Shown in pieces: positions 6,898 to 14,647 of a DNA stretch of 19,675 bases; positions within the stretch are counted from its first letter, which is position 1, and every line of letters starts with the position of its first letter. The translations under genes were made by a program, and so were the position numbers. Below the pieces are notes generated by a model. The model was not told the DNA's origin. It saw only the letters and a program-made list of their open reading frames with translations, and did no database searches. The stretch lies in assembly GCA_035265665.1 (NCBI GenBank), contig DATFOK010000106.1, positions 1 through 19,675 on the forward strand, read 5' to 3'. This stretch comes from DASUPK01 sp035265665. GTDB lineage: Bacteria > Actinomycetota > Thermoleophilia > Solirubrobacterales > 70-9.

Positions 6898-8052
6898 CTA
6901 GGGTTGCTTTCCGAGTGCCTCGGCGAGCGCCGTGCAGACCCGGTCAACCTGCCCCTCGGTCATCGAGGTGAAGAAGGGCAGCGCGAGCGAGCGCTCCGAA
7001 ACCCGCTCCGCGACGGGGAACTCGCCGCCCACAAAGCCGAAGCGCTCGCGGTACGGGGGCAGCATGTGGATGCAGGGCAGATATGCCTTCGACGCGATCC
7101 CCTGCTCGGCCAGCGAGGCGATCACGGTCTCGCGGTCGGCGCCCGTGGGCAGCTGGACGACGAAGACGAACCAGCCCCGCCGCTCATCGCCGTCGTTCTC
7201 GCAGGGCAGGACGATGTCGTGGTTTTCTTCCTGGCCGGCCGGCTCGGCGCCGAGATGGGTGAGCCGCTCGCGGTATAGGGCCGCGACATCGTCGCGGGCG
7301 TTGAGCAGTTCGTCGAGGCGCTCCACCTGGGCGATGCCGATGGCGGCCTGCAGATCGGAGAGCCGGTAGTTGAAGCCGATCCGGTCGTGCTCCACCTGGC
7401 CATCGTTCGCCGGGCGTCCCTGGTTTCGCTCGCTGGTGACCCGCTGGGCCACCTGCTTGTCGGGCGTGACCAGCACGCCACCCTCCCCTGTCGTCATCTG
7501 CTTGTTGGCGTAGAAGGCGAAGACCGCGACGTTTCCGGAGGTCCCGACCTTCCGGCCCATCCGATCGACCGCCCCCAGCGCCTGGGCGGCGTCCTCGAGG
7601 ATGCCGAGGCCCCCGTCCGAGGCGATTTTCGACAGCGCCGGCAGGTCGGCCGGGTAGCCGAAGATGTGGACCGGCAGGATCCCGGCCGTGCGTTGGGTCA
7701 CGGCGCCAGCCGCACTCCCCGGGTCGATGTTCAGCGAGATCGGGTCGATGTCGCAGAAGACCGGCTTTGCGCCCTCGTAGAGGAGGGAGTTCGCAGTTGC
7801 GACGAAGCTCAGCGGGCTGGTGACCACCTCGTCGCCCTCGCCCCAGCCCATCGCCCTGACGCCGAGGTGGAGCGCCGCGGTCCCGCTCGACACCGCCACC
7901 GCGTAGCCGCCGCCGAGCCACTGTCCGAAGTCGTGCTCGAACTGCTCCAGCTTCGGGCCCAGCGAGAGCGAGCCGGAGCGGACGACCTCCAGCAGCAGCT
8001 CCTCCTCGCGCGGGCCGAGCTCAGGTCGTGCGAGCGGTATCGGTTCGTTCAC
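6898..8052 (-). CDS. DegT/DnrJ/EryC1/StrS family PLP-dependent aminotransferase
   Basis: Fold-type I PLP enzyme of the sugar aminotransferase family (384 residues). It shows the phosphate-binding SSGTAAL at 55-61, D154 in LEDAAQ that contacts the pyridine nitrogen, and the PLP lysine K184 in FYANKQMTTGEGG. Most members aminate nucleotide-linked keto sugars for cell-surface glycans or natural products, but some act on other ketones or aldehydes. The substrate cannot be read from the sequence. The GTG start at 8052 is the first start in the frame and gives a 32-nt overlap with cimA; no Shine-Dalgarno is visible, so translation may be coupled. No sugar-nucleotide genes lie nearby. Its place between cimA and argH is unexplained. 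Confidence 0.9.
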   Translation of the reverse strand: MNEPIPLARPELGPREEELLLEVVRSGSLSLGPKLEQFEHDFGQWLGGGYAVAVSSGTAALHLGVRAMGWGEGDEVVTSPLSFVATANSLLYEGAKPVFCDIDPISLNIDPGSAAGAVTQRTAGILPVHIFGYPADLPALSKIASDGGLGILEDAAQALGAVDRMGRKVGTSGNVAVFAFYANKQMTTGEGGVLVTPDKQVAQRVTSERNQGRPANDGQVEHDRIGFNYRLSDLQAAIGIAQVERLDELLNARDDVAALYRERLTHLGAEPAGQEENHDIVLPCENDGDERRGWFVFVVQLPTGADRETVIASLAEQGIASKAYLPCIHMLPPYRERFGFVGGEFPVAERVSERSLALPFFTSMTEGQVDRVCTALAEALGKQP

Positions 8053-9622
8053 TCGGTGGGGTGCTGTCTTCGCGTGGCTGGAAGGCGTACTCGAGCGAGT
8101 CGACGAGCGCCTCCCAGGAGGCTTCGATGATGTTTTCAGAGACCCCGATGGAGCCCCACTCCCGCTCGCCGTCCGAGGAGTCGAGCAGCACCCGTGTGAC
8201 CGCGCCGGTGCCGTGGTGCTCGTCCTGAATCCGGACCTTGTAGTTGGTCAGCTCGATGTCGGCAAGGTGGGGGTGCCGATCGATGATCGCCCCGCGCAGC
8301 GCCTTGTCGAGAGCGTTCACAGGACCGTTTCCCTCAGCGGTGCGCAGGTAGCGCTCGCCCTCGACCCAGATCTTGATCGTCGCCTCCGTCACGACCTTGC
8401 CGTCCTCGCGCTTCTCGACGAGGACCCGGAAGCCCTCCAACCTGAAGAGCGGCTCGTAGCGCCCGCTCTCCTTGCGCAGCAGGAGCTCGAAGGAGGCGTC
8501 GGCCGCCTCGTAGTGGTAGCCGCGATGCTCGCGCTCCTTCAGGGTGCGAACCGCGCGGGCGGCCTGCTCGTCGTCGAGGGGGATGCCAGAGCGCCCGGCG
8601 CGCCCCAGAACAGTGCCCTTGCCGGAGAGCTCGGAGACAACCATTTCGCGCTCGTTGCCGACCTGCGCGGGATCCATGTGCTCGAAGGTGCGCGCGTCGG
8701 CGTTCACCCCGGCGACGTGCATGCCGCCCTTGTGGGCAAAGGCATTACGACCCACGAAGGGCTGATCCGGATCCGGAGTGATGTTGAGCAGCTCATCGAT
8801 GAAATGGGCGATGCCGGTGAGCCTGGCGAGCTGCTCCGGTTCGACGCACTCGCAGCCCGTCTTCAGCTGCAGCGCCGGGAGGATCGAGGTCAGGTTCGCG
8901 TTCCCGGTGCGCTCGCCGATGCCGTTCATCGTGCCCTGCACCAGGCTTGCGCCCTGCTCGACCGCCGCCAGCGAGTTAGCCACCGCGCACTCGAGGTCGT
9001 TGTGGGTGTGGATCCCCACGGGAACATCGAGGGATTCCACCATCGCCGAGGTCGCGTCGGCGACCTGCGAAGGGAGGCTGGAGCCGTTGGTGTCGCACAG
9101 GGTGGCGTTCTCGGCTCCGGCCTCCGCGGCCGCCCGCAGGCACTCGAGCGCGTAGCCCGCGTCGTCCCGATAGCCGTCGAAGAAGTGCTCCGCGTCGTAG
9201 ATCACCCGCTTGCCGGCGCCCGCCAAATAGGCGACCGAGTCGCGGATCATCGCCAGATTCTCCTCGCTGCTCACCTTGGTGACCTTCTCGAGGTGCAATC
9301 CCCAGGTCTTGCCCACCAGCGTCACGACCGGGGCGAAGCCGGTGGCGAGCAGCCGCAGCGCCTCGTCCTCCGCGGCCTCGGTGTCCCGGCGCCGGGTCAT
9401 GCCGAAGGCGCAGACGGAAGCCTGCCGGAGCTCGACCTCGGCCAGCGCCTCGAACAGCTCGAGCTCCTTCGGGTTCGACCCCGGGAACCCCGCCTCGATG
9501 AAGTGGATGCCGAGCTCGTCCAGCTTGCGAACCACGCGCACCTTCTCCTGCGCCGACAGCGACATGCCCTGGCCCTGCATGCCGTCGCGCAAAGTCGTGT
9601 CGTAGAGGAGTATTGGTCGCAT
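8021..9622 (-). CDS. cimA: (R)-citramalate synthase
   Basis: Condenses pyruvate with acetyl-CoA to (R)-citramalate, which LeuCD and LeuB then turn into 2-oxobutyrate for isoleucine without threonine. The 533-residue product has the DRE-TIM fold: YDTTLRDG at 7-14 (R12, D13 catalytic/metal), the metal-binding HTH at 205-207 in GIHTHNDLE, GIGERTGNANL at 234-244, and a C-terminal LeuA-type regulatory/dimerisation domain from about 400. The FGMTRRRD and KTWGLH segments fit the CimA/LeuA-like subfamily rather than true LeuA, and a separate LeuA lies at 16471. The ATG at 9622 has AAGGAAG upstream. A 124-nt gap separates it from ilvE, the longest inside the cluster. Confidence 0.92.
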   Translation of the reverse strand: MRPILLYDTTLRDGMQGQGMSLSAQEKVRVVRKLDELGIHFIEAGFPGSNPKELELFEALAEVELRQASVCAFGMTRRRDTEAAEDEALRLLATGFAPVVTLVGKTWGLHLEKVTKVSSEENLAMIRDSVAYLAGAGKRVIYDAEHFFDGYRDDAGYALECLRAAAEAGAENATLCDTNGSSLPSQVADATSAMVESLDVPVGIHTHNDLECAVANSLAAVEQGASLVQGTMNGIGERTGNANLTSILPALQLKTGCECVEPEQLARLTGIAHFIDELLNITPDPDQPFVGRNAFAHKGGMHVAGVNADARTFEHMDPAQVGNEREMVVSELSGKGTVLGRAGRSGIPLDDEQAARAVRTLKEREHRGYHYEAADASFELLLRKESGRYEPLFRLEGFRVLVEKREDGKVVTEATIKIWVEGERYLRTAEGNGPVNALDKALRGAIIDRHPHLADIELTNYKVRIQDEHHGTGAVTRVLLDSSDGEREWGSIGVSENIIEASWEALVDSLEYAFQPREDSTPPSERTDTARTT

Positions 9623-9702
9623 CGCTTCTTCCTTGGCTTCATCAGCGGCGGCCTCCTCCGCTTCGCGTCCGGGGCCGCCGGGGGGCGGATGTGGGGTGGC
9701 CG

Positions 9703-9747
9703 CTAGGCGGCCTGCGTAATTCGCCCTGTGAAGCGGCGGTGCAGCAT
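9703..9747 (-). other. Short ORF plus hairpin between ilvE and cimA (possible leader)
   Basis: Directly on the ilvE stop (TGATG overlap) begins a 14-codon frame, MLHRRFTGRITQAA. Its TAG stop lies in the loop region of a 6-bp hairpin, GGCCGC-CTA-GCGGCC (9712-9698). It has one Leu and one Ile codon, no codon run and no Shine-Dalgarno, so a regulatory role for cimA is only a possibility. Confidence 0.2.
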
Positions 9748-10748
9748 CAGGAGCCCAGGGTACCGGAGGCCGGTTCCCCGACTTCCTCGGCGTCGACCTC
9801 TGCAGGCGACGGCTCAGGCGGGGCTTCGCCCGTCGGCTCCCCGACGGGGTCGAGCCACTCGCGGTACTCCTCCAGACGACCGTGGAGCGCGTCCTCGAAC
9901 TTGCCCTGGATCACGCGTGTGATCTCACCGGGTTCGCCGAGGTCGTGATCGTCGATCTCCCGGACCGGGACGAGCTCGGCGGCGGTGCCGGTGAGGAAGA
10001 CCTCCTCCGCCAGGTAGAGCTCGGCGCGCGCGACGTCGCGCTCGACGACCGTGTAGCCGAGGTCGCGCGCGATCTGGATCACCGACTTGCGGCTGATCCC
10101 ATCGAGGATGGCCGAGGGCTGGCCGGGAGTGACGATTTCGCCCTCGCGGACCAGATAGATGTTCTCGCCCGAGCCTTCGCAGACGAAGCCGCGCTCGTCG
10201 AGAAGGATCGCCTCCTCGTAGCCCGCGTTGGCGCTCTCGGTCTTGGCCAGGATCGAGTTGAGGTACTGACCAGTGGCCTTCGCGTGCGGGATCAGGCCGG
10301 CCGCCGAGATCCGCCGCCAGGAGGACACCTTGGCGCGCACGCCGTTCCGCTTGCCCTCCTCCCCGAGGTATGCGCCCCAGGGCCAGACTGCGACGAAGAC
10401 CTCGACCGGAGCGCTCTTCGCGTAGAGGCCCATCTCGCCGTATCCCCGGAAGGCGATCGGGCGGATGTAGCAGCTGCGCAGTCCGTTGCGCCGAATCAGC
10501 TCCTTGGTCGCTTCGCGGATCTCCTCGAGCGAGCGCGGAAGCGGCAGGTAGTAGAGCTCGGCGGACCTGGCGAGGCGTTCAAGGTGGTCCTGGTGGCGGA
10601 AGACCGCCGGCCCGATCTCGGTGTCGTAGCAGCGGATGCCTTCGAACACACCGCTTCCGTAATGGAGCCCATGGGAGAGGACGTGCACGTTCGCCTCGTC
10701 CCAGGGGACGAATTCGCCGTTCTTCCAGATCAGCTCCGCCTTCTCCAC
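9747..10748 (-). CDS. ilvE: Branched-chain amino acid aminotransferase
   Basis: PLP enzyme (fold type IV) that makes leucine, isoleucine and valine from their 2-oxo acids with glutamate. The product has HGLHYGSGVFEGIRCY at 26-41, the PLP lysine K157 in HAKATGQYLNS, and EGSGENIYLV at 191-200. I chose GTG 10748 because MEKAELIWKNGEF matches the family's N-terminus. A TTG at 10787 would add 13 residues and lie 13 nt after leuB, and neither start has a clear Shine-Dalgarno. The protein ends with about 30 residues rich in Pro, Glu and Ala (EPTGEAPPEPSPAE) beyond the usual fold, probably disordered. It serves both the leucine and the citramalate-isoleucine branches encoded around it. Confidence 0.94.
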   Translation of the reverse strand: MEKAELIWKNGEFVPWDEANVHVLSHGLHYGSGVFEGIRCYDTEIGPAVFRHQDHLERLARSAELYYLPLPRSLEEIREATKELIRRNGLRSCYIRPIAFRGYGEMGLYAKSAPVEVFVAVWPWGAYLGEEGKRNGVRAKVSSWRRISAAGLIPHAKATGQYLNSILAKTESANAGYEEAILLDERGFVCEGSGENIYLVREGEIVTPGQPSAILDGISRKSVIQIARDLGYTVVERDVARAELYLAEEVFLTGTAAELVPVREIDDHDLGEPGEITRVIQGKFEDALHGRLEEYREWLDPVGEPTGEAPPEPSPAEVDAEEVGEPASGTLGS

Positions 10749-10800
10749 GGGGCGGTCAGTATGAACGATGCGGGTGAGGCTGGGCAAGGGATTTCACTGC

Positions 10801-11862
10801 TCAAACTCCGGCTAGGACCGCCTGCGTCATCTCCTCGGTCCCAACCTCGCGAGTGTCCTCGCCGCCGGCGAGGTCAGGGGTTCGCAGTCCATCCGCGAGC
10901 GTCGCCTCGACCGCCGTCTCGAGTCTGTCCGCCTCGTCGTGCATGCCGAGCCCGTAGCGGAGCATCATCGCCACCGAGAGCAGGGTGGCCAGCGGGTTCG
11001 CCTTGCCGGTGCCGGCGATGTCGGGCGCGGAGCCGTGCACAGGCTCGAACAACCCGGGCCCCTTCTCCCCAAGGCTCGCCGAGGGCAGCATCCCGAGGGA
11101 GCCGGTGAGCATCGCCGCTTCGTCGCTGAGGATGTCGCCGAAGAGGTTCTCGGTGACGATCACATCGAAATCCGCGGGACGGGAGACCAGCTGCATCGCC
11201 GCGTTGTCCACGAGCAGGTGGTCGAGCGCGATCTCCTCGTACTCGGGGGCGAGCCTGGAGACCGTCTCGCGCCACAGGCGCGAGGTCTCCATCACGTTTG
11301 CCTTGTCGACCGAGGTGAGCTTGCCGCGGCGCTCGCCGGCGGCCTCGAAGCCCACCCGTGCGATGCGCTCGATCTCCTCGACGGAGTAGGCGCAGTCGTC
11401 GTGGGCTCGATCGCCGTCGCGGCCAGAGTTTCCGAAATAGATGCCGCCGGTGAGCTCGCGCACGACGAGGAGATCGGTGCGTTCGATCCGCTCTCTGCGC
11501 AGCGGGCTCGCCTCGAGCAACGCCTCGCTGGGGCGAACCGGGCGAAGGTTCGCGAACAGCCCAAGCCCCTTGCGCAGTCCGAGCAGCCCCTGTTCCGGCC
11601 GCGGCTTGGCCGGATCGGTCGTGTCCCACTTGGGTCCGCCGACGGCGCAGAGCAGGACGGCGTCGGAGGTGCGGCAGGCCTGCAGCACCTCGTCTGTGAG
11701 GGCCGTGCCGTGCTCGTCGATCGAGGCGCCGCCGATCGGGTGCTCCCGGATCTCGAAGTCGCCCAGCGCCCGCAGCACCCTGGCGGCGGCCGTGCCGATC
11801 TCCGGGCCGATCCCGTCGCCCGGCAGGAGGACGATGCGCTTGCGCTGGTCCGCGGCCGTCAC
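10801..11862 (-). CDS. leuB: 3-isopropylmalate dehydrogenase
   Basis: NAD-dependent oxidative decarboxylation of 3-isopropylmalate to 2-oxoisocaproate; the enzyme also handles 3-methylmalate in the citramalate route. The 353-residue product has LLPGDGIGPEI at 12-22, RELTGGIYFG at 135-144, catalytic K187 (VDKANV), and metal-binding D219, D244 and D248 in the NLFGDILSDE block. HGSAPDIAGTGKANP at 276-290 forms the NAD site. The frame opens at GTG 11922, but GTG 11862 has GGAGG nine nucleotides upstream and starts just before the Rossmann-like first strand, so I prefer it. It lies 52 nt after the methyltransferase stop and is followed by ilvE. Confidence 0.95.
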   Translation of the reverse strand: MTAADQRKRIVLLPGDGIGPEIGTAAARVLRALGDFEIREHPIGGASIDEHGTALTDEVLQACRTSDAVLLCAVGGPKWDTTDPAKPRPEQGLLGLRKGLGLFANLRPVRPSEALLEASPLRRERIERTDLLVVRELTGGIYFGNSGRDGDRAHDDCAYSVEEIERIARVGFEAAGERRGKLTSVDKANVMETSRLWRETVSRLAPEYEEIALDHLLVDNAAMQLVSRPADFDVIVTENLFGDILSDEAAMLTGSLGMLPSASLGEKGPGLFEPVHGSAPDIAGTGKANPLATLLSVAMMLRYGLGMHDEADRLETAVEATLADGLRTPDLAGGEDTREVGTEEMTQAVLAGV

Positions 11863-11914
11863 CCGCCGGGGCCTCCACCACTGGACTTCGACCGGATAGA
11901 CATCGCCGTACTCC

Positions 11915-12673
11915 TCATTCACGGCGGGCGTCGATGTTGAGGCGGACGTAGTTGAGGGTGAGCGGCTCGCCCTCGAGCTCGAGCACGGCCTCGGCGAACC
12001 GGCGGCGCTTCTCCTCGGGCAGCCGGGCCAGATGCGGGCCCATGGTCACCGTGGTCGTAAAGGCGTAGGGATCCTGGGGCTGCACCGGCTTGTTCTCGAG
12101 CCAGCACTTCACCTGATCGAATCCCGCGCGGCTCAGCCGCTCCTCGGTCTCCTCGGGCGTTGCGAAGTTCCACATGATCGACATGTCCTGGAAGTGCTCG
12201 GCGAATTCCGGCCGCGTCGCCACGGCGACGATGTTCTGCGCGTGCTCGGCGACGTTCCCCGCTCCGCCGCACTGCGCGACCAGCCGCCCGCCGGGACGGA
12301 TCGCCGAGCGGAGTCTTGAGAAGAGCCGGTCGTGGTCGGGAAGCCAGTGGAAGGTCGCAGTCGAGAAGGTCAGGTCCACCGGGTCCTTCACCTCGAGGTG
12401 CGCCAGGTCGGTCACCAGATAGTCCGCCCGATCGCCAAGCGCCTCGCGCGCCTTCTCGATCATCGACTCCGAAGCGTCGACGCAAAGCACGCGCCCCTCC
12501 GGCAGCAGCTCGAGCAGCTTGGCGGTGACGCGGCCGGATCCGCAGCCGGCGTCCATCACGTACTCGTCCCCAGCCAGCTCCAGACGGTCGAGCACCTCCA
12601 GCCCCCACTCGTACTGCGGGTCGGAGACGCGATCGTAGGTCTGGGCGTCCCACTCGCGGGGACCTGTGTTCAT
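11915..12673 (-). CDS. Class I SAM-dependent methyltransferase, trans-aconitate methyltransferase-like
   Basis: About 252 residues. Motif I is VMDAGCGSGRVT at 39-50, followed by the acidic end of strand 2 (CVDAS at 64-68). The segment TATFHWLPDHDRLFSRL at 105-121 closely matches the NASLQWLPDHYELF block of E. coli Tam, which methylates trans-aconitate. LNYVRLNIDARR near the end resembles Tam's C-terminal strand. It sits between leuD and leuB. Known facts: LeuCD is an aconitase homologue, and yeast Tmt1 of the Tam family also methylates 3-isopropylmalate. Inferred: a leucine-pathway acid, or a trans isomer formed by LeuCD, is the substrate. ATG 12673 starts just before the conserved EWDA segment; GTG 12691 would instead overlap the leuD stop as GTGA. 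Confidence 0.85.
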   Translation of the reverse strand: MNTGPREWDAQTYDRVSDPQYEWGLEVLDRLELAGDEYVMDAGCGSGRVTAKLLELLPEGRVLCVDASESMIEKAREALGDRADYLVTDLAHLEVKDPVDLTFSTATFHWLPDHDRLFSRLRSAIRPGGRLVAQCGGAGNVAEHAQNIVAVATRPEFAEHFQDMSIMWNFATPEETEERLSRAGFDQVKCWLENKPVQPQDPYAFTTTVTMGPHLARLPEEKRRRFAEAVLELEGEPLTLNYVRLNIDARRE

Positions 12674-12687
12674 TGGGCGAGCCGAGC

Positions 12688-13263
12688 TCACAGCGAGGTG
12701 GTCACCGGGCCCGCGTCCGCCTTGCCCGCCGCCTCGAACGAGTCGATCCTCTCCGATCGCTGCAGGGTCATCGCCACGTCGTCGAGCCCGTTGATCAGCC
12801 GGTGCTTGATCTCCTCGTCGATCTCGAACGGGAAGACGCCATCCTTCGTGTTGACGGTCTGATCGTCAAGATCGATGCGCGCCTCGCCAGCCGCGGCCAC
12901 GGCCCGGCAGTGCTCGTCGCCGAGGATCACCGGCAGCAGCCCGTTCTTCGTGCAGTTGGAATAGAAGATGTCCGAGAACGAGGGCGCGATTACGGCGTCG
13001 AAGCCGAAGTCCTTGAGGCCCCAGACGGCGTGCTCGCGGGAGGAGCCGGAGCCGAAGTTCCGGCCGGTGACCAGGATTGGGTGCGCCGCGAGCTCGATCT
13101 CGCCGGAGCGGAACCAGTCGTAGAAGAGAAACTCTCCGTAGCCGGTCTTCTCGACCCGCTTCAGGAACTGCTTAGGCATGATCTGGTCCGTGTCGACGTC
13201 GTTGCGGTCGAGCACGGCGACGCGGCCCTCAATCACCTCGATCGCATCCACGGCTTGCTCCAT
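12688..13263 (-). CDS. leuD: 3-isopropylmalate dehydratase small subunit
   Basis: Small (swivel-domain) subunit of the LeuCD isomerase, which interconverts 2- and 3-isopropylmalate through isopropylmaleate and does the same for citramalate. The 191-residue product has VDTDQIMPKQFLK at 23-35 and the active-site loop GRNFGSGSSREHAVWGL. The frame is open far upstream, but ATG 13263 has AAGGGA in front of it and gives the standard length. It overlaps the end of leuC by 31 nt, so the two subunits are probably translationally coupled. Confidence 0.95.
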   Translation of the reverse strand: MEQAVDAIEVIEGRVAVLDRNDVDTDQIMPKQFLKRVEKTGYGEFLFYDWFRSGEIELAAHPILVTGRNFGSGSSREHAVWGLKDFGFDAVIAPSFSDIFYSNCTKNGLLPVILGDEHCRAVAAAGEARIDLDDQTVNTKDGVFPFEIDEEIKHRLINGLDDVAMTLQRSERIDSFEAAGKADAGPVTTSL

Positions 13264-14639
13264 TCCCTTATGTCGACGAAGTGGCCCTCGACGGAGGCTG
13301 CCGCGGCCATCTTCGGGCTGACCAGGTGCGTCCGCCCGCCGGCGCCCTGCCGTCCCTCGAAGTTGCGATTGGAGGTCGAGGCGCAGCGCTCGCCCGGCTG
13401 GAGGATGTCCGGGTTCATCCCGAGGCAGGCGGAGCAGCCCGACTCGCGCCACTCGAAGCCCGCGGAGCGGAAGACATCGTCGAGTCCCTCCTGCTCGGCC
13501 TCCGCCTTAACCTGCTGTGAGCCGGGGACAACCATGCCGCGAAGGCCCGAGGAGATCCTTCGCCCGTCGAGCAGACCGGCGGCCTCGCGCAGGTCGGTGA
13601 TCCGCGAGTTGGTGCAGGATCCGATGAAGATGCGGTCGAGTGGGATCTCGGTCATCGGCGTCCCCGGCTCCAGGTCCATGTAGGCGAGAGCCCGCTCCGC
13701 GGCATCGCGGTCGGCGGGCGCGTCCATTGCGCCGGGGTCGGGGACCGCATCGGTCACCTGGACCACCATTCCGGGGGTGGTCCCCCAGGTGACCATCGGC
13801 GAGATCGCCGCGGCGTCGACCTGGATCTCGATGTCGAAGCTCGCGCCCTCGTCGGTGGGCAGCTCGCGCCAGCGCTCGATGGCCGCATCGAAGTCACGCG
13901 GCGCGCCGGGCTTGCCGCGGATGTAGTCGAAGGTGGTCTCGTCCGGAGCGACCATGCCGGCACGGCCGCCGCCCTCGATGGTCATGTTGCAGATGGTCAT
14001 CCGGTTCTCCATCGAGAGGGCGCGGATCGCCTCACCGGCGTACTCGACGGCGTATCCCTGCATGCCGCCGACACCGAGGCGTCCGATGGTCGCCAGGATC
14101 AGATCCTTGGCGGTGACGCCGAAACCGAGCTCGCCCGAGTAGTCGATCCGCATCGTCCTCGGCTTCCGCGAGACCAGGCATTGCGTGGCAAGAACGTGCT
14201 CGACCTCCGAGGTGCCGATGCCGAAGGCGAGCGCGCCGAAGGCGCCGTGGGTGGAGGTGTGGGAGTCCCCGCACACGATCGTCATGCCCGGTTGGGTGAC
14301 CCCGAGCTCCGGCCCGATCACGTGCACGATCCCGCGCCGTTCCGAGCCCAGCGAGTAGAGCGGGATGCCGAACTGCTCGCAGTTTCGCTCCAGCGCCTCG
14401 ACCTGCTTTCGGGAGAGCTCGTCGGCGATCAGGCGGGCCGCCGGCGTTCCGTCGGTGGGGACGTTGTGGTCGGCGGTCGCCAGTGTCTTGTCGGGCCGGC
14501 GAACCCCGCGGCCGGCCAGCCGCAGACCATCGAAGGCCTGGGGTGAGGTGACCTCGTGGACCAGGTGGAAGTCGACGTAGATCAGGTCGCGATCGACCTC
14601 GTGGGCGTCCCAGATCTTCTCGAAGAGGTTCTTCGCCAT
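13233..14639 (-). CDS. leuC: 3-isopropylmalate dehydratase large subunit
   Basis: Large [4Fe-4S] subunit of isopropylmalate isomerase, an aconitase-family enzyme. The 468-residue length is normal. The three cluster cysteines are C342 (IGSCTNSR), C402 and C405 (GCSACLGMNPD). DSHTSTHGAFGALAFGIGTSEVEHVLATQ at 125-153 and TLATADHNVPTD at 52-63 are family signatures. ATG 14639 has AGGA seven nucleotides upstream, and the gene starts eight nucleotides after the regulator's stop. It is the first enzyme gene of the operon. With CimA present, the enzyme probably serves both the leucine and the isoleucine branches. Confidence 0.97.
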   Translation of the reverse strand: MAKNLFEKIWDAHEVDRDLIYVDFHLVHEVTSPQAFDGLRLAGRGVRRPDKTLATADHNVPTDGTPAARLIADELSRKQVEALERNCEQFGIPLYSLGSERRGIVHVIGPELGVTQPGMTIVCGDSHTSTHGAFGALAFGIGTSEVEHVLATQCLVSRKPRTMRIDYSGELGFGVTAKDLILATIGRLGVGGMQGYAVEYAGEAIRALSMENRMTICNMTIEGGGRAGMVAPDETTFDYIRGKPGAPRDFDAAIERWRELPTDEGASFDIEIQVDAAAISPMVTWGTTPGMVVQVTDAVPDPGAMDAPADRDAAERALAYMDLEPGTPMTEIPLDRIFIGSCTNSRITDLREAAGLLDGRRISSGLRGMVVPGSQQVKAEAEQEGLDDVFRSAGFEWRESGCSACLGMNPDILQPGERCASTSNRNFEGRQGAGGRTHLVSPKMAAAASVEGHFVDIREWSKPWMRSR

Positions 14640-14647
14640 CGGTCGTC

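Noticed and set aside
8213..9706. 497-codon open frame on the plus strand opposite cimA
   Set aside because: Antisense shadow of a high-GC gene; the minus strand has the complete citramalate synthase motifs.
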